Part shown: positions 34,419 to 44,089 of the stretch, piece after piece
How the letters are laid out: each line of letters starts with the position of its first letter
Position numbering within the stretch: the first letter of the stretch is position 1
Source of the DNA: Halomonas stenophila
GTDB taxonomy: Bacteria; Pseudomonadota; Gammaproteobacteria; Pseudomonadales; Halomonadaceae
Assembly (NCBI RefSeq): GCF_014192275.1
Contig: NZ_JACHXR010000008.1
Location: 62,001-126,000, forward strand
Reading direction: 5' to 3'
DNA: 64,000 bases
The notes under the pieces: generated by a model
Seen by the model: the letters and a program-made list of their open reading frames with translations, nothing else
The model's database searches: none
What the model was told of the DNA's origin: nothing
Position numbers and translations under genes: made by a program

Positions 34419-35885
34419 TCAGTTCTTTTCCTCGCTTGTTCTATTGAAAATATTTTTCCACAGTCCACTCTGTGGTTTATCTGTTTCATCTTTCCCACCA
34501 GAGCGTTCTGATAACGACAACTGAGATTCAATCTTTTTCTCAGCATCACTTGAAAATTGCACTTTTTCATTAAGGGACATTACACTCTTTTCTAAAGAGG
34601 CGACGATATCACTCAATCTCTGGGCAGAAAATAATTGATTTTCGTGACTCTTTTCAAGCAAAGTAGAGAGACTTTCTGCGTCGCTATATGAAGTTTCCTT
34701 ATGAGAATTAATATCTTTCGCAATCTCCCTTAAAGTGGCAACAACATTGTTCATATTGTCAATATTAACCGACTCATCCTTTAGACGCTGATCTAAAGAT
34801 TTATTAATATTGCGAGAGTTCTCAGATACACGATCACTTAAATCAGAAATACGATTTTCGAATTCTGCTACAGCCTTTCCAAGGTTGTCACTAGAGTGTA
34901 TAAAAGAAGACGCAGCAGCTTCGGTGCTACTAGAAGCAGATGACAGAGACTCCTGGTAACTATTAACGATAGAAGATATTTCAGTGCTAAATCTATCAAT
35001 AGATTCGCTTATACTTTTATGTGACATGTCCGTAAATCTTTTCATCTCTTCAAGGCTCTTACTGTTTTCTTTGAGCAAATGCGCAACTGTTTCAGAAATA
35101 GCCTTGCTTCCATCACTGGTATTATCATGGGCAGTGTTGATTGACGATTCAAGCCTATCTAATACAGCCCCCATTTTCTTTTCAGAACTTTGAGCTGTCT
35201 CAGTAGCCTGCTTGGCCAATTGTTGATTGGATGCCTGAGCCATCTCCACAAACTCTGAAATTGATTCTTTAAACCCCGACATTAAATTTTCCAAGGAGTT
35301 ATCCAAGCGCCTTTCATGGGCTTCTGAAGTCTGCTTTAAGTGCTCTTCAAGATTTTGACGAATCTCCGCGCCAAAATAATTTAGCCCTCTGACAGATTCA
35401 GTTAGCTCAGTTTGAAACAACCTCATGGCTTGATTTATTGAAAGACGTGCTTCTTTATCTCGTGCTGTAAGATCTAGTCTAAACTGTAACATTAAAACTC
35501 TTGTAGCCACTCCCACAATGGTAGAACTTAATGCAACTCCAAAACCTGAGATCACATGGGCTATAAACTCAGACTCAATATCATGGTAACCAAGCTCAAA
35601 AAGAGTATATGCAAGCGAACATAGGGTTAAGGTAAACCCCAGATAGTAGGCATTATCTCCAACTTGGTCCGGTTCAACACGCCCGGCTTTGCTATTATAA
35701 ACCCATACGGCGTATCCAATAATTACCACAGCAGAGAATATGGCAGGAAGGAATATAGGTGCTGAAAATATCTTAAGCAATATATTGCCTAAGATGCCTA
35801 ATATAAATGCAAGAGCCAGCAGAAACTTGTCAAAACTGTCTTTACCAAGCACTTGGAAATATTGCTTATCACCTCCCGCAGACAT
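34419..35885 (-). CDS. MotA/ExbB/ZorA-like channel protein with a long coiled-coil tail
   Basis: The 488-aa product begins with four membrane helices (~18-38, ~44-62, ~77-97, ~106-128). The fourth contains HVISGFGVALSSTIVGVATR, which resembles the G-x-A-L-x-x-T-x-x-G motif of MotA/TolQ/ExbB channel helices. The remaining ~350 residues are a Ser/Glu/Lys-rich coiled coil, as in the long cytoplasmic tail of ZorA. It begins 2 bp after the preceding gene, so the operon is tight. In Zorya, ZorA5B2 is a proton-driven motor that passes a signal to cytoplasmic effectors. Confidence 0.7.
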   Translation of the reverse strand: MSAGGDKQYFQVLGKDSFDKFLLALAFILGILGNILLKIFSAPIFLPAIFSAVVIIGYAVWVYNSKAGRVEPDQVGDNAYYLGFTLTLCSLAYTLFELGYHDIESEFIAHVISGFGVALSSTIVGVATRVLMLQFRLDLTARDKEARLSINQAMRLFQTELTESVRGLNYFGAEIRQNLEEHLKQTSEAHERRLDNSLENLMSGFKESISEFVEMAQASNQQLAKQATETAQSSEKKMGAVLDRLESSINTAHDNTSDGSKAISETVAHLLKENSKSLEEMKRFTDMSHKSISESIDRFSTEISSIVNSYQESLSSASSSTEAAASSFIHSSDNLGKAVAEFENRISDLSDRVSENSRNINKSLDQRLKDESVNIDNMNNVVATLREIAKDINSHKETSYSDAESLSTLLEKSHENQLFSAQRLSDIVASLEKSVMSLNEKVQFSSDAEKKIESQLSLSERSGGKDETDKPQSGLWKNIFNRTSEEKN

Positions 35886-35887
35886 AT

Positions 35888-36697
35888 TTATAGCTCCCCT
35901 ATGGTAATAACATTAACATTATTAAAACCTTGTGCATCGAAGTATCGCACCCAGAAGTCATCGACTTCTTCTATCTTTACATTATCTCTTGGAACTCTCA
36001 AGATAGTTAACTTAACACCATTCAAGTTCCTACTTAGCTTTGATGGTCCGTTTTTATTTTTAAAGGTCTCCCAATTATGTCCTCTGTAAAAACTAAAGAA
36101 TTCATTATGCTGGACCAAGTCGCTCATAATAACAATTTCACGCGGAGTGCTAGTCAGAGTAAAGGATGGTATCCTAGTGACAAATTCTTGCAGTGCTTCC
36201 ATGATTGGAGAAGATTCAGCCTCTTCGATCGTCAATAATCTATTGAGCGAATGCTCTACAGGGTCCAGGAAGTTTTCCTTATACTGGAGCTGTATTAACT
36301 TTGGGTTTTCAGTAAAATAGCTTGCATCATCGCCGCTCGGAGGTTTGCAAATTGAATAATACGCTCTCTCACGGATTTGCTTGTCAGGTGACACCGTTGA
36401 GAAACTAACTCTCCCACCCACTTCTGCATTTGCTATCCTATTATCAATGTGCTGCCTAGCTGCTTGTAACTGAGTTAGCGTAATTGGATCTGTTGTATCT
36501 ATTAAAATGGCAAGATGCGAATTTGCTCCATCCTCAGGACATAAAGACACTGTATCAATTGCTGGCTTATTTGAATTCTTGAACCAGAACCACCCAAATG
36601 CACCCAAGATGGAAACCGATAAAAGAATAATAAAAACAGCTACTACGTTTTTTGCAGCGCTACTATTTCTACGCCTACGGTACCGTCTCCGGGCCAT
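35888..36697 (-). CDS. Single-pass membrane protein with a vWA-like periplasmic domain
   Basis: The 269-aa product has a very basic start (MARRRYRRRRNSSAAK), one membrane helix (VVAVFIILLSVSILGAFGWF) and a ~220-residue domain. The latter has SHLAILIDTTDPIT and TPREIVIMSDLVQHNEF, which look like the first and a later strand of a von Willebrand A fold; the metal-binding D-x-S-x-S is changed to D-T-T-D. Two cysteines (in LCPED and SICKPP) may form a disulphide. It belongs to the four-gene motor-like operon. Confidence 0.6.
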   Translation of the reverse strand: MARRRYRRRRNSSAAKNVVAVFIILLSVSILGAFGWFWFKNSNKPAIDTVSLCPEDGANSHLAILIDTTDPITLTQLQAARQHIDNRIANAEVGGRVSFSTVSPDKQIRERAYYSICKPPSGDDASYFTENPKLIQLQYKENFLDPVEHSLNRLLTIEEAESSPIMEALQEFVTRIPSFTLTSTPREIVIMSDLVQHNEFFSFYRGHNWETFKNKNGPSKLSRNLNGVKLTILRVPRDNVKIEEVDDFWVRYFDAQGFNNVNVITIGEL

Positions 36698-36718
36698 ATA
36701 GTATATCCTTCACCTTCC

Positions 36719-38164
36719 TCAAGCTTCTTTGTAGTGTTGTTCATTAGCTTCAATTGATTGCTGGCTTTTAATCTGCCTAACTGTTGGAAAAGCCGAGAGA
36801 GCCGACTCTCTAACCTTTAAAAGCTCTTCAACACCACACTTTACAGAACCTTCTATCTTTTCTATCTCGGCCTGAGAGTTATTAGGATGCTCATCCTCTT
36901 TTTTATCAAACCTGGGGACATTATATTTTTCAAACGAAAAGGTTTCACCGAAATATTGAGGCGAAGGTTCTGTTCTGGCTTTAATGTTCGCATCCCTATA
37001 AATACTTAACATTTTATTAGCTGCGCTATTACAGCTTTCTAAAAAAACTTCAAAATTTCTCACCAGGGACGATCTTCCGATATATGCATCGGTTGCTGAT
37101 TTCATGTTATGCCTACGCCTTTCGACTTCATCTTTTAAGTCTTCTGTAGCACTTTCGAACATTTTCGTCAGCTCTTCATGTGCCTCACTGTAGACGTCAG
37201 CATACTCATCAATAGCTGTTTCACAATCTTGCCATGCTCTATTATAACCAGGATAAGGATCAAAGAAAGTATGAGCCTTCCAAAATGCAAAAAAACTTAC
37301 TATCGCCCCAAACCCAACTACAAGCCAAGCTGAGAACGAATGGATGTCGAGAGGAGCTTCTCTCAAGGTTGAAACAGCTGTTATTAAAGATACATCCCAA
37401 GCATGTGATTCCAACGCGCTTCTCAAGTGCGCAACAGCCAGATTAATAGCTGAAGCAAACACTATAAATAAAGCAACTAACAACCAGCCAAACATTTCCT
37501 GCGGTATTTTATTCATATTTTTGAATCGGGAGAAAAAACCCAAAAGCCCCGAGCCAAAAACATTTACGAAGGCAATAGCAGCTGCAATTGCAACCCCACC
37601 CAAATACCCCATTGGGTTTTCTTCTGCAAAAAAATACGCATTTATAACAAGCTCTATTACTGCTAGCAGCATAGCCGCCGCAATTGTCAATAGCCCTCCT
37701 TTTTCTTTTGGAGGTCCTTCGACACCATGTTCGGCTTGGAACTTTTTGAGTTTGTGTTGCTGTTCAAAAACATTTTTTCTTGGATTTTCTAACTCATTTT
37801 CCCATTGCTTTGACTTACCAATTATTTCCGATTTAGCTTTCCCTACAAGTAGAGAGATATGCTCCCCCTCCTCTTTCACAGATGCAATTCTCGACTCGTA
37901 ACTCTCCATTTCGGTTTCAAAATTATTAAGTGCTGCTACTCGCAGCCTGCGTACATGTTCAATGGCATCAAGCTCAGGAGGTGTCTTCGATATACTGCTT
38001 GTGTCAGGATAGTTTTTTTCTCCATCTGCATGTCCACGCTCCGACAGCCGTAATTCAGAAGCAATTTGGTCGACACGTATTTCAGGAAATCGGTGCACAC
38101 TAGGATCAAACTTATTGCCACCTTTCCTAAATGCATTACTGACGCCTCGAAGAATTCTTTCCAT
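36719..38164 (-). CDS. Polytopic membrane protein with coiled coils, 481 aa
   Basis: The layout is: a soluble start, a coiled coil (~95-165), a pair of membrane helices around GGLLTIAAAMLLAVIELVI and YLGGVAIAAAIAFVNVFGSG, two more (MFGWLLVALFIVFASAINLA; SAWLVVGFGAIVSFFAF), then a second coiled coil (~320-400) and a charged tail. No family is recognised. It is the first gene of the operon. ATG 38164 was chosen because GGAGGG lies just upstream; an adjacent ATG at 38167 is equally possible. Confidence 0.6.
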   Translation of the reverse strand: MERILRGVSNAFRKGGNKFDPSVHRFPEIRVDQIASELRLSERGHADGEKNYPDTSSISKTPPELDAIEHVRRLRVAALNNFETEMESYESRIASVKEEGEHISLLVGKAKSEIIGKSKQWENELENPRKNVFEQQHKLKKFQAEHGVEGPPKEKGGLLTIAAAMLLAVIELVINAYFFAEENPMGYLGGVAIAAAIAFVNVFGSGLLGFFSRFKNMNKIPQEMFGWLLVALFIVFASAINLAVAHLRSALESHAWDVSLITAVSTLREAPLDIHSFSAWLVVGFGAIVSFFAFWKAHTFFDPYPGYNRAWQDCETAIDEYADVYSEAHEELTKMFESATEDLKDEVERRRHNMKSATDAYIGRSSLVRNFEVFLESCNSAANKMLSIYRDANIKARTEPSPQYFGETFSFEKYNVPRFDKKEDEHPNNSQAEIEKIEGSVKCGVEELLKVRESALSAFPTVRQIKSQQSIEANEQHYKEA

Positions 38165-39189
38165 CATCCCTCCACGCAATACTTTTTTAAATACAGATGG
38201 TTTATCTTATAAGTTATCCAGCTGGCTATTAGTGCAGCTATCCGTATTAGCTGATACAGCAAGTAGGCCCTTCAAATAGACTTGAGAAACTTCGGATCCA
38301 TTCGTGAAAATCTCGCTTGTCATTTTCTATTCAACGAACGCGGAGTTAATGAACTCTAACACTCAGATATTTAATGACGTGGATTTGTTAAGCGCTCCAT
38401 TATACATCACATCCATTTTTCAAGTAAAAAGCACAAAAATTCGACCACACTAGAACCAACAAGGTTAAAACCATTTATCCATGCAGAATGTGCTTCACTG
38501 ACACTTTCCCGATCTTTGGTAGAGAATATATCAATCTAGGTTTCAATAGCATTTATAAATATGTACTACATGACGATGTCCACGCAGAAATTCCTGTCTT
38601 CAGGTCATCACTAATTTGGCATTGCCTAAAGTTAGTTTCGATCGTTCCTGTACGTGGCATGCTCAGCATCAGCCACTAAAAATTACAGACACGCTACCGC
38701 TACGAGGCATAGGTCCTTGTTGTGCCTCTCTGGTCACGAAGTCATGAAATGTCACTGGTTTGAGGCACAGCACCAGCATCAGAATACATTTCCTTACAAT
38801 TTAGCCCAATCATACTTTCTCATCAGCAAGAATTGAAGGATTACAGATGAATTTTTGGCAGGATGTTAAGCAATGCTACGTAGGATACGATGATATCAAT
38901 AGGCTATACCTCTGTTTTAAAAGGTTTTTTATGCCTTCAAACGATCAAATGACCTACTGAAGGATCTCTTCGAGAAGACCAGCAGTGAACGTCACATGTA
39001 TGATGGCTCAGCGGTTGCACCCCATGGCCAAGGCTCCTCCCTTCTCCTGTCAAGAAAGGGGGCATTCCACCACTCAACGTTGGCGATTGAGCTTCTATCT
39101 GTCTTCGATGCACCGGCGAGGCATCCGGTGCTGAGCCCGCCGGAATACGCAAATTAAGCTATTCCGGTCACGATGGGTCAATTTCTGCC
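38165..39189. other. Upstream region of the motor-like operon, AT-rich, no supported gene
   Basis: It contains the presumed promoter of the operon and AT-rich DNA. A 63-codon frame at 38488-38679 lacks a ribosome site. A 37-codon frame from ATG 38847 (MNFWQDVKQCYVGYDDINRL) follows GAAGGA and may be the start of a gene cut off by the IS21 remnant, but is weak. Confidence 0.4.
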
Positions 39190-40626
39190 GCTTGCGAGGC
39201 GGCGCTCTTGCGCATCGATTCTCCGCTGAATGTCAGGCGGTAGGCACTGTGCAGCAGCCGGTCCAGGATGGCCGTGGCGATAACCTGGTCTCCGAAGATC
39301 TCGCCCCAGTCCTTGAACTACTTGTTCGAGGTCACGAAGGTGCTGGCTCGCTTGTATCGCCGATTGATCAGTCGGAAGAACAGGCTAGCTTCCCCGGGCG
39401 TCATCGGCAGGCAACCCATCTCGTCCAGGACGAGTCCCTTCGGATAGGTCAGCTATTTGATTTGCCGGTCGAGACGGTTCTCCTGATGCGCTCGGACCAG
39501 AGTGCTGACCAGCCGATCCAGAGTCATGAACAGCACGCGGTGACCGGCTTCAGCGGCCTTCATGGCTATCGCCACGGCGAGATGGGTGGTTCCCACGCCA
39601 GGCGGTCCGAGCAGCACCTCGTTTCGCCACGCTCGACGAAGCCTAGGCCGACCAGGTCGCGCACGATCTTGTGATCGATGCTCGGTTGGAAGCTGAAATC
39701 GAACTGCTCCAGGGTCTGGATCCAGGGGAGCCGCGCCTGCCTCAGCAGGGACTCCAGTCCTTTCTGGTGCCGGCCGCCACATTCCTGGGCCAGGGCCTGC
39801 TCGAGGAACTCGCGGTAGTTCAAGTCCTGCTTGCTGGCGTGTTCGCAGAGGCTGTCGAGCGAGGCCTGGAGATGTTCCATCTTCAGGCGGTTGAGTAGCT
39901 GTTCCAGGGCCATCACAGCACCTCCTCGTAGACCCACAGGTCACGCTGCTGCACTGACAGGGTCTGCTGCCACAGGTCGGCATGATGCTCCGGGACTGGC
40001 CAGTTGCGGGAAGCCGGCATCGAAGATCACCCGGCGGTCGCGATCATGCTTCAACACCTCCGCCTTCTGGTTATCGACCAGCACCGTGCGCGGCACGCCC
40101 CCGAAGTGGCGGAAGGCCTGCACCAACGCTTCGTAGGTGTGCTCGGCATCCTGGCTGGGGGCCGCCCAGGCATGTAAGCGCCGCGAATAGCCCAGCGTAT
40201 TGACGGCGAAGTTGACCTTGCAGCGCTGACCAGCGACTACCGTCTCGATCTCGCCCCAGTCGTGCCGAAGCTGGAAGCCGGACTGGGTCTCGAAACGCAC
40301 GGCCTGCTTGATCGGATGCAGCGCCCGATTGGGTTGGATGTACATCCGCACGATGGTGACACCGCCTGTGTAGCCCTGCTTGCGGATCAGCTGGAAGATC
40401 ACCTCGGCGTTCCAGACTTTGTCGGCCAGCAGCTGATCGATGATCAGCTTGTAAGTATCCAATTTACCGATCCGAGGTTGAGCCGGGCGACCGTCGGAGC
40501 TGCATCAAGGGCCATATGGCGTCGTACCGTGCGCACAGATCAGCCGATCTGATGGGCGATGTCCACGAGGTGGGCGCCTCGCTGGCGTAGTTGATTTATC
40601 ATCAGAAAGTCCTCTCGGCTCAACAT
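39190..40626 (-). pseudogene. Decayed IS21-family element (istA with deletion, frameshifted istB)
   Basis: istA starts at ATG 40626 (MLSREDFLMINQLRQRGAHL), then a stop, then DTYKLIIDQLLADKVWNAEV to HDRDRRVIFDAGFPQLA, where a deletion of about 170 codons joins it to the final DLWQQT/QRDLWVYEEVL region. istB (~39937-39190) has a frameshift in the Walker A region around 39620 and stops later (TAG within the second half). The remains are close to the 29-31 kb IS21 copy but neither derives from the other as a simple deletion. Confidence 0.85.
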
Positions 40627-40850
40627 GGCTCGATCCTTACAGGTTTGGTCACCAGCAAGGAAAGGCCATGCGGGTCGGAGGGACAATCTATATTGGTGAT
40701 TTAAGGACTTATAGCTCTGGCGTCGACAGCGGCCAGTAGTCGAGCAATAACCGGCTTGTATGGATCCACCTTAATCAGGCGGTTTTGGACGACTTGGGGA
40801 GATAGAATCCAGGATAAGAAGCAACAGCATGGCTACCGTCACACAGAAAA

Positions 40851-40885
40851 AAACCCCACACTGTTGATGAGCGAGTATGGGGTTT
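40851..40885 (-). terminator. Rho-independent terminator of the second mvaT-like gene
   Basis: On the minus strand AAACCCCATACTCGC...GTGTGGGG forms a hairpin followed by TTTTTTTCTG. It lies 35 bp past the mvaT stop and is the sister of 24790-24821. Confidence 0.88.
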
Positions 40886-40920
40886 CATGATTGTGTATGG
40901 AGCACTGTCGACGCGCTGAA

Positions 40921-41292
40921 TTAATCCTCGGTGCGGACCAGCCAGGACTCGACAGTTTCGTCACCGTGCTCTTCTTTCCACGCCTTCAGGGTCTTCTGAT
41001 TACCACCACGGGTCTCGACTACTTCACCCGTGTTCGGGTTCTCGTAAACCTTCAGCTTGCGCTTGCGACGCTGACCCTGGGCCTTCTGGGCACTTTCAGC
41101 CGTCGGCTCCGGGCGGAAAAGCGACAAAACATCCGCAGCGCTCTTGCCATACTCCTTCATCAGCGCTTCAAGCTGCTCTTTGAACTCAAGTTCTGCCTGT
41201 AGACGAGGATCCGCCTTCATTTTCTCAAGCTGCTCGCTAAGCTGCTTGAGCTGCTGTTCTTGCTGCGCATAGGTTGTCAGAAGACTTGTCAT
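40921..41292 (-). CDS. MvaT-family H-NS-like xenogeneic silencer (copy 2)
   Basis: The 123-aa product is colinear with copy 1 and differs at a few positions (e.g. LKQLSEQLEKMKADPRLQAE; KRKLKVYENPNTGEVVETRG). It has the coiled coil plus the AT-hook-like GG(N/H)xxT DNA-binding loop of MvaT. It probably silences the AT-richer genes of this island and can form mixed oligomers with copy 1. It lies downstream of the large cassette array. Confidence 0.92.
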   Translation of the reverse strand: MTSLLTTYAQQEQQLKQLSEQLEKMKADPRLQAELEFKEQLEALMKEYGKSAADVLSLFRPEPTAESAQKAQGQRRKRKLKVYENPNTGEVVETRGGNQKTLKAWKEEHGDETVESWLVRTED

Positions 41293-41512
41293 TGCATACG
41301 TCTCTAGTAGGTGAATTTCCGTAAGGCATCATAAATAACAATGAAGAGAAGCGCAATGGGATTTTTGATTAACGGCATGGGGTAGTAGTAAGTGAACAAT
41401 AAGACGCAAGGAACACGAGGTGCGTTGATATGAGAAATGAAGCCAACCAGGTGCTGACATTGGTTGATCTGCCCATGGAGCATGGACTAGGCAGTAGGTA
41501 TCTATGATGTCA
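41293..41512 (-). promoter_or_regulatory. Long conserved leader/promoter of mvaT copy 2
   Basis: It shares with 25229-25452 the start-proximal TTGCATACGTCTCTAGTAGG and a distal block (~41466-41512) with GGCAGTAGGTATCTATGATG. Beyond 41512 the two loci differ, so this is the edge of the duplicated unit. Confidence 0.6.
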
Positions 41513-41738
41513 GAAGCGCCCAAGAGCAGACCTTGAACAAGACCTTATGTATGGCATCCCCCTTGGTTGAGACGCGGATGTCCTCGGCGCCGGGAGGCCG
41601 ACGGGGTAGCGAGGGCTGCTGGGCAACACGGCAGAATTCTCTAATTATCAACTGGTTTCCAGACTGCGTTGGAAGACACACTTTGCTCTCGCCGCCACTA
41701 GACGATACCTTGATAACATTGTTGTTAAGGAGAACCCT

Positions 41739-43100
41739 ATGCAGACTTCTCGCCCTGAGTACCTCGCGCATGGTGCACGAGCCCGCTTGATTCCCAGCAT
41801 TTCTGACACCAAGAAGGAGGAGCGTGCCACCTCAATCCTGCTGTCCACCCTGATGGCAGTCCATGAGTTCCGCCAAGTCATGCTGCACTCTGTAGGGGTT
41901 CGCGCCGGCAATCGCGCAAAGCTAGACGCCTGGACTGAAGTGGTGTTCGTTTCGGAGGTCTCCGGTAAGAAAAAAGATCCTCAAGAACGTCCAGATGGAT
42001 TGCTGATTCTTAACACAGGTAAGAAAACTTGGCGTGCGATTATCGAAGCCAAGACCGATAATAATGAGGTGGGCGAGAGGCAGCTCAAAGTCTACATCGA
42101 CAAGGCGAAGGAAAATGACGTTGATGCAGTCATAACCATCACCAATCAGTTTGCGGCCCTGCCTACGCATCATCCCGTCAAGCTGCCCAAAACCCGTACT
42201 AAAGCTGTCGATGTATTCCATTGGTCTTGGACCTATGTCATCACCCAGGCACAGCTCCTGCTTCAGAGTGATGGCATTAAGGACGAAGACCAGCGGTTCA
42301 TCCTGAAGGAGGTGGTGGAATATTTCGATGCCAAGGGTAGTGGTGTGGTAGGATTCACCTCAATGAATTCAGAATGGCCTTCGCTGGTCCAGGCCACTCA
42401 CAAGAATGCCCCTATCAACAAGCACTCCGATGAGGCCATTAACACAGTCTCCAGCTGGCATCAGGAGCAACGTGAGCTATGCCTCAAGATGTGGCCTCTG
42501 TTAGGGCAGCAGGTCGAGCTTAAACTTCCGCGTGCCCACAAAAAAGATCCCCAAAACCGTCTCGTCGACGACTGCGAGCGCCTGGCCAAGGAACGCCAGC
42601 TAACCGCCACTCTAGTAATACCCAACGCAGCATCGGACCTGGAGGTGACCGCCGATTTGATGCGTCGATCACTGACCTGCTCCATGAAACTAGAGGCACC
42701 TAAAGACAAGGTCAGCAGCAAAGCCAGGGTCAATTGGCTGCTACGGCAGCTGCCACCTGTCACCAGCCAGGATTTCTATATTCGGGCCTGTCGGGCCGGC
42801 AGGGCTCCCGATACCCATCAGCCCATTGAGAAGCTCCGCCAGGATCCCACCCTGCTTGATGCGGACAATTCCTCCGCACCCCCGATTTCATTCGAAGTGT
42901 TCTATCACCAGGACCTCGCTGGAAATTTTCAGAAGGTTAGAAAGTTCATTGAGGAATTGGAGACTGCGGTGCCACTTTTCTACGAGCAGGCTGGCCAACA
43001 CCTACAGGCCTGGGTTGCCCCGCCCCCAAAGGTCAAGAAATCCGCTACCCTGATAGAAGAAGATGAAGCCAAAGAAACCGGGGAGGAGAATCAGGTTTAG
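41739..43100 (+). CDS. Stand-alone PD-(D/E)XK nuclease-like protein, 453 aa
   Basis: Residues ~60-130 look like a restriction-endonuclease fold: D86 in ERPDGLLIL, then E103 and K105 in AIIEAKTDN, and Q115 in ERQLKVY. The D-x(n)-E-x-K spacing and following Gln are typical of PD-(D/E)XK nucleases. The remaining ~300 residues are not recognised and could be a sensor. No methylase or helicase neighbours are present. AAGGAGA precedes ATG 41739. It is on the opposite strand to the cassette genes and outside the attC-4 boundary. Its target is unknown; phage or plasmid DNA is the natural guess. Confidence 0.65.
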   Translation: MQTSRPEYLAHGARARLIPSISDTKKEERATSILLSTLMAVHEFRQVMLHSVGVRAGNRAKLDAWTEVVFVSEVSGKKKDPQERPDGLLILNTGKKTWRAIIEAKTDNNEVGERQLKVYIDKAKENDVDAVITITNQFAALPTHHPVKLPKTRTKAVDVFHWSWTYVITQAQLLLQSDGIKDEDQRFILKEVVEYFDAKGSGVVGFTSMNSEWPSLVQATHKNAPINKHSDEAINTVSSWHQEQRELCLKMWPLLGQQVELKLPRAHKKDPQNRLVDDCERLAKERQLTATLVIPNAASDLEVTADLMRRSLTCSMKLEAPKDKVSSKARVNWLLRQLPPVTSQDFYIRACRAGRAPDTHQPIEKLRQDPTLLDADNSSAPPISFEVFYHQDLAGNFQKVRKFIEELETAVPLFYEQAGQHLQAWVAPPPKVKKSATLIEEDEAKETGEENQV

Positions 43101-43245
43101 GGCTAGCCAATTTCAAGTGCATCCTTCTGAACTTCACAGGCTCCTCAGAAGGAAAGGATGATCAAAGCATGTATGACAGAAGCCAGCGACAGCCGAGCTT
43201 TTGGTCGGCACTATCCGGCCAAGAGAGGACTTTCATCGTATTCTG

Positions 43246-43332
43246 ATATAACGTTTGAGCTAAGCGGCTCGCCTCTGGCGCGTCCGGTGGAGGCCCACCA
43301 AAGCCGGACCGTAATTGAGCGATTTGTTAGGC
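43246..43332 (-). repeat. attC-like integron site 4
   Basis: The minus strand starts GCCTAACAAATCGCTCAA (perfect R'') and ends TTAGCTCAAACGTTATAT. The inner arm CCTCCACCGG is shared with sites 2 and 9. It closes the cassette of the 43368-43988 gene and is the last site of the large array. Confidence 0.9.
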
Positions 43333-43367
43333 ATCTCACGAGTACACCTCCAAGCTGATACTGCCAC

Positions 43368-43988
43368 TCATTCAAACAACCCTGCCCTCTCCTTCCGGAC
43401 TCGACATATGTGGTTCATCTTGCTCCAGAGATTTTCCCGTAACTTCTCTTGGTTGGGCTCAACAAGTTCTTTCAGATAGTCGTCGAATGCACTCTCAAGT
43501 GCTTCGTGAAATTGCACTACATCGATAACGTAGCCGACGTCGGCGCCTGTTGCCCTACTTGTTGTTAGTAACTCAGCCTGGGAGCGTCGGATTAGCCAGA
43601 GCCTCCTTGCCTCAGCTTGATGCAGGAGACCGCATCTGATGTCCTCATAGAAAGCATTCGCGGCTACCGAATCGAACTGGGGCTGGAAGCGCGGACCAGC
43701 CAGAAAAGACCTGATGAGTTCCCCTGACCGGCCGCGACCATCGACTATTCCTCGCCGAAACTGCTCCAACGCCTCGATGAGCATACTATCGATGGCTAGG
43801 ACCACGAATCCCGATGTTTCGGATTGGAGGCAGTTACGAGCGTGATCTAGGAACCTTCCGTCAATGCGGTCCCGCAGCATGTCTACAGCTCGCCTCCAAT
43901 CAGCTTCAGCATCTAGAGCAAGCTCGGCCCAGTCATCAGCCGTAAACGAAGGTGAGATGCGAAGCGGCCCGAAATCGTGATAGCCCAT
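43368..43988 (-). CDS. HEPN-like cassette protein, 206 aa
   Basis: A helical protein with EDIRCGLLHQAEARRLWLIR near residue 118: R118-x4-H123 fits the R-x4-6-H motif of HEPN ribonucleases and HEPN-like binding domains. The start, before the domain, is unrecognised. It is the only gene between attC sites 5 and 4, hence a standard cassette. It may be an RNase effector, but the HEPN motif alone is not proof of activity. Confidence 0.6.
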   Translation of the reverse strand: MGYHDFGPLRISPSFTADDWAELALDAEADWRRAVDMLRDRIDGRFLDHARNCLQSETSGFVVLAIDSMLIEALEQFRRGIVDGRGRSGELIRSFLAGPRFQPQFDSVAANAFYEDIRCGLLHQAEARRLWLIRRSQAELLTTSRATGADVGYVIDVVQFHEALESAFDDYLKELVEPNQEKLRENLWSKMNHICRVRKERAGLFE

Positions 43989-44008
43989 TACGACTACTCC
44001 ATCTTGAC

Positions 44009-44080
44009 GCCTAACGATAAGCTTTCTGGCAATTTCAGAACGCCGCGTAGATTTATTCCGACAGCAGCGCCTTATTATAC
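44009..44080 (-). repeat. attC-like integron site 5
   Basis: The minus strand runs from GTATAATAAGGCGCTGCTGT (R'' with final C changed to T) to AAAGCTTATCGTTAGGC (perfect R'). It closes the two-gene cassette upstream. Confidence 0.75.
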
Positions 44081-44089
44081 TTCTCTTGG

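Noticed and set aside
33249-38179. Canonical Zorya call
   Set aside because: ZorA/ZorB-like proteins are present, but no ZorC, ZorD helicase or ZorE nuclease follows or precedes.
38488-38679. Small plus-strand gene in the AT-rich region
   Set aside because: No ribosome site, no recognisable composition or motif.
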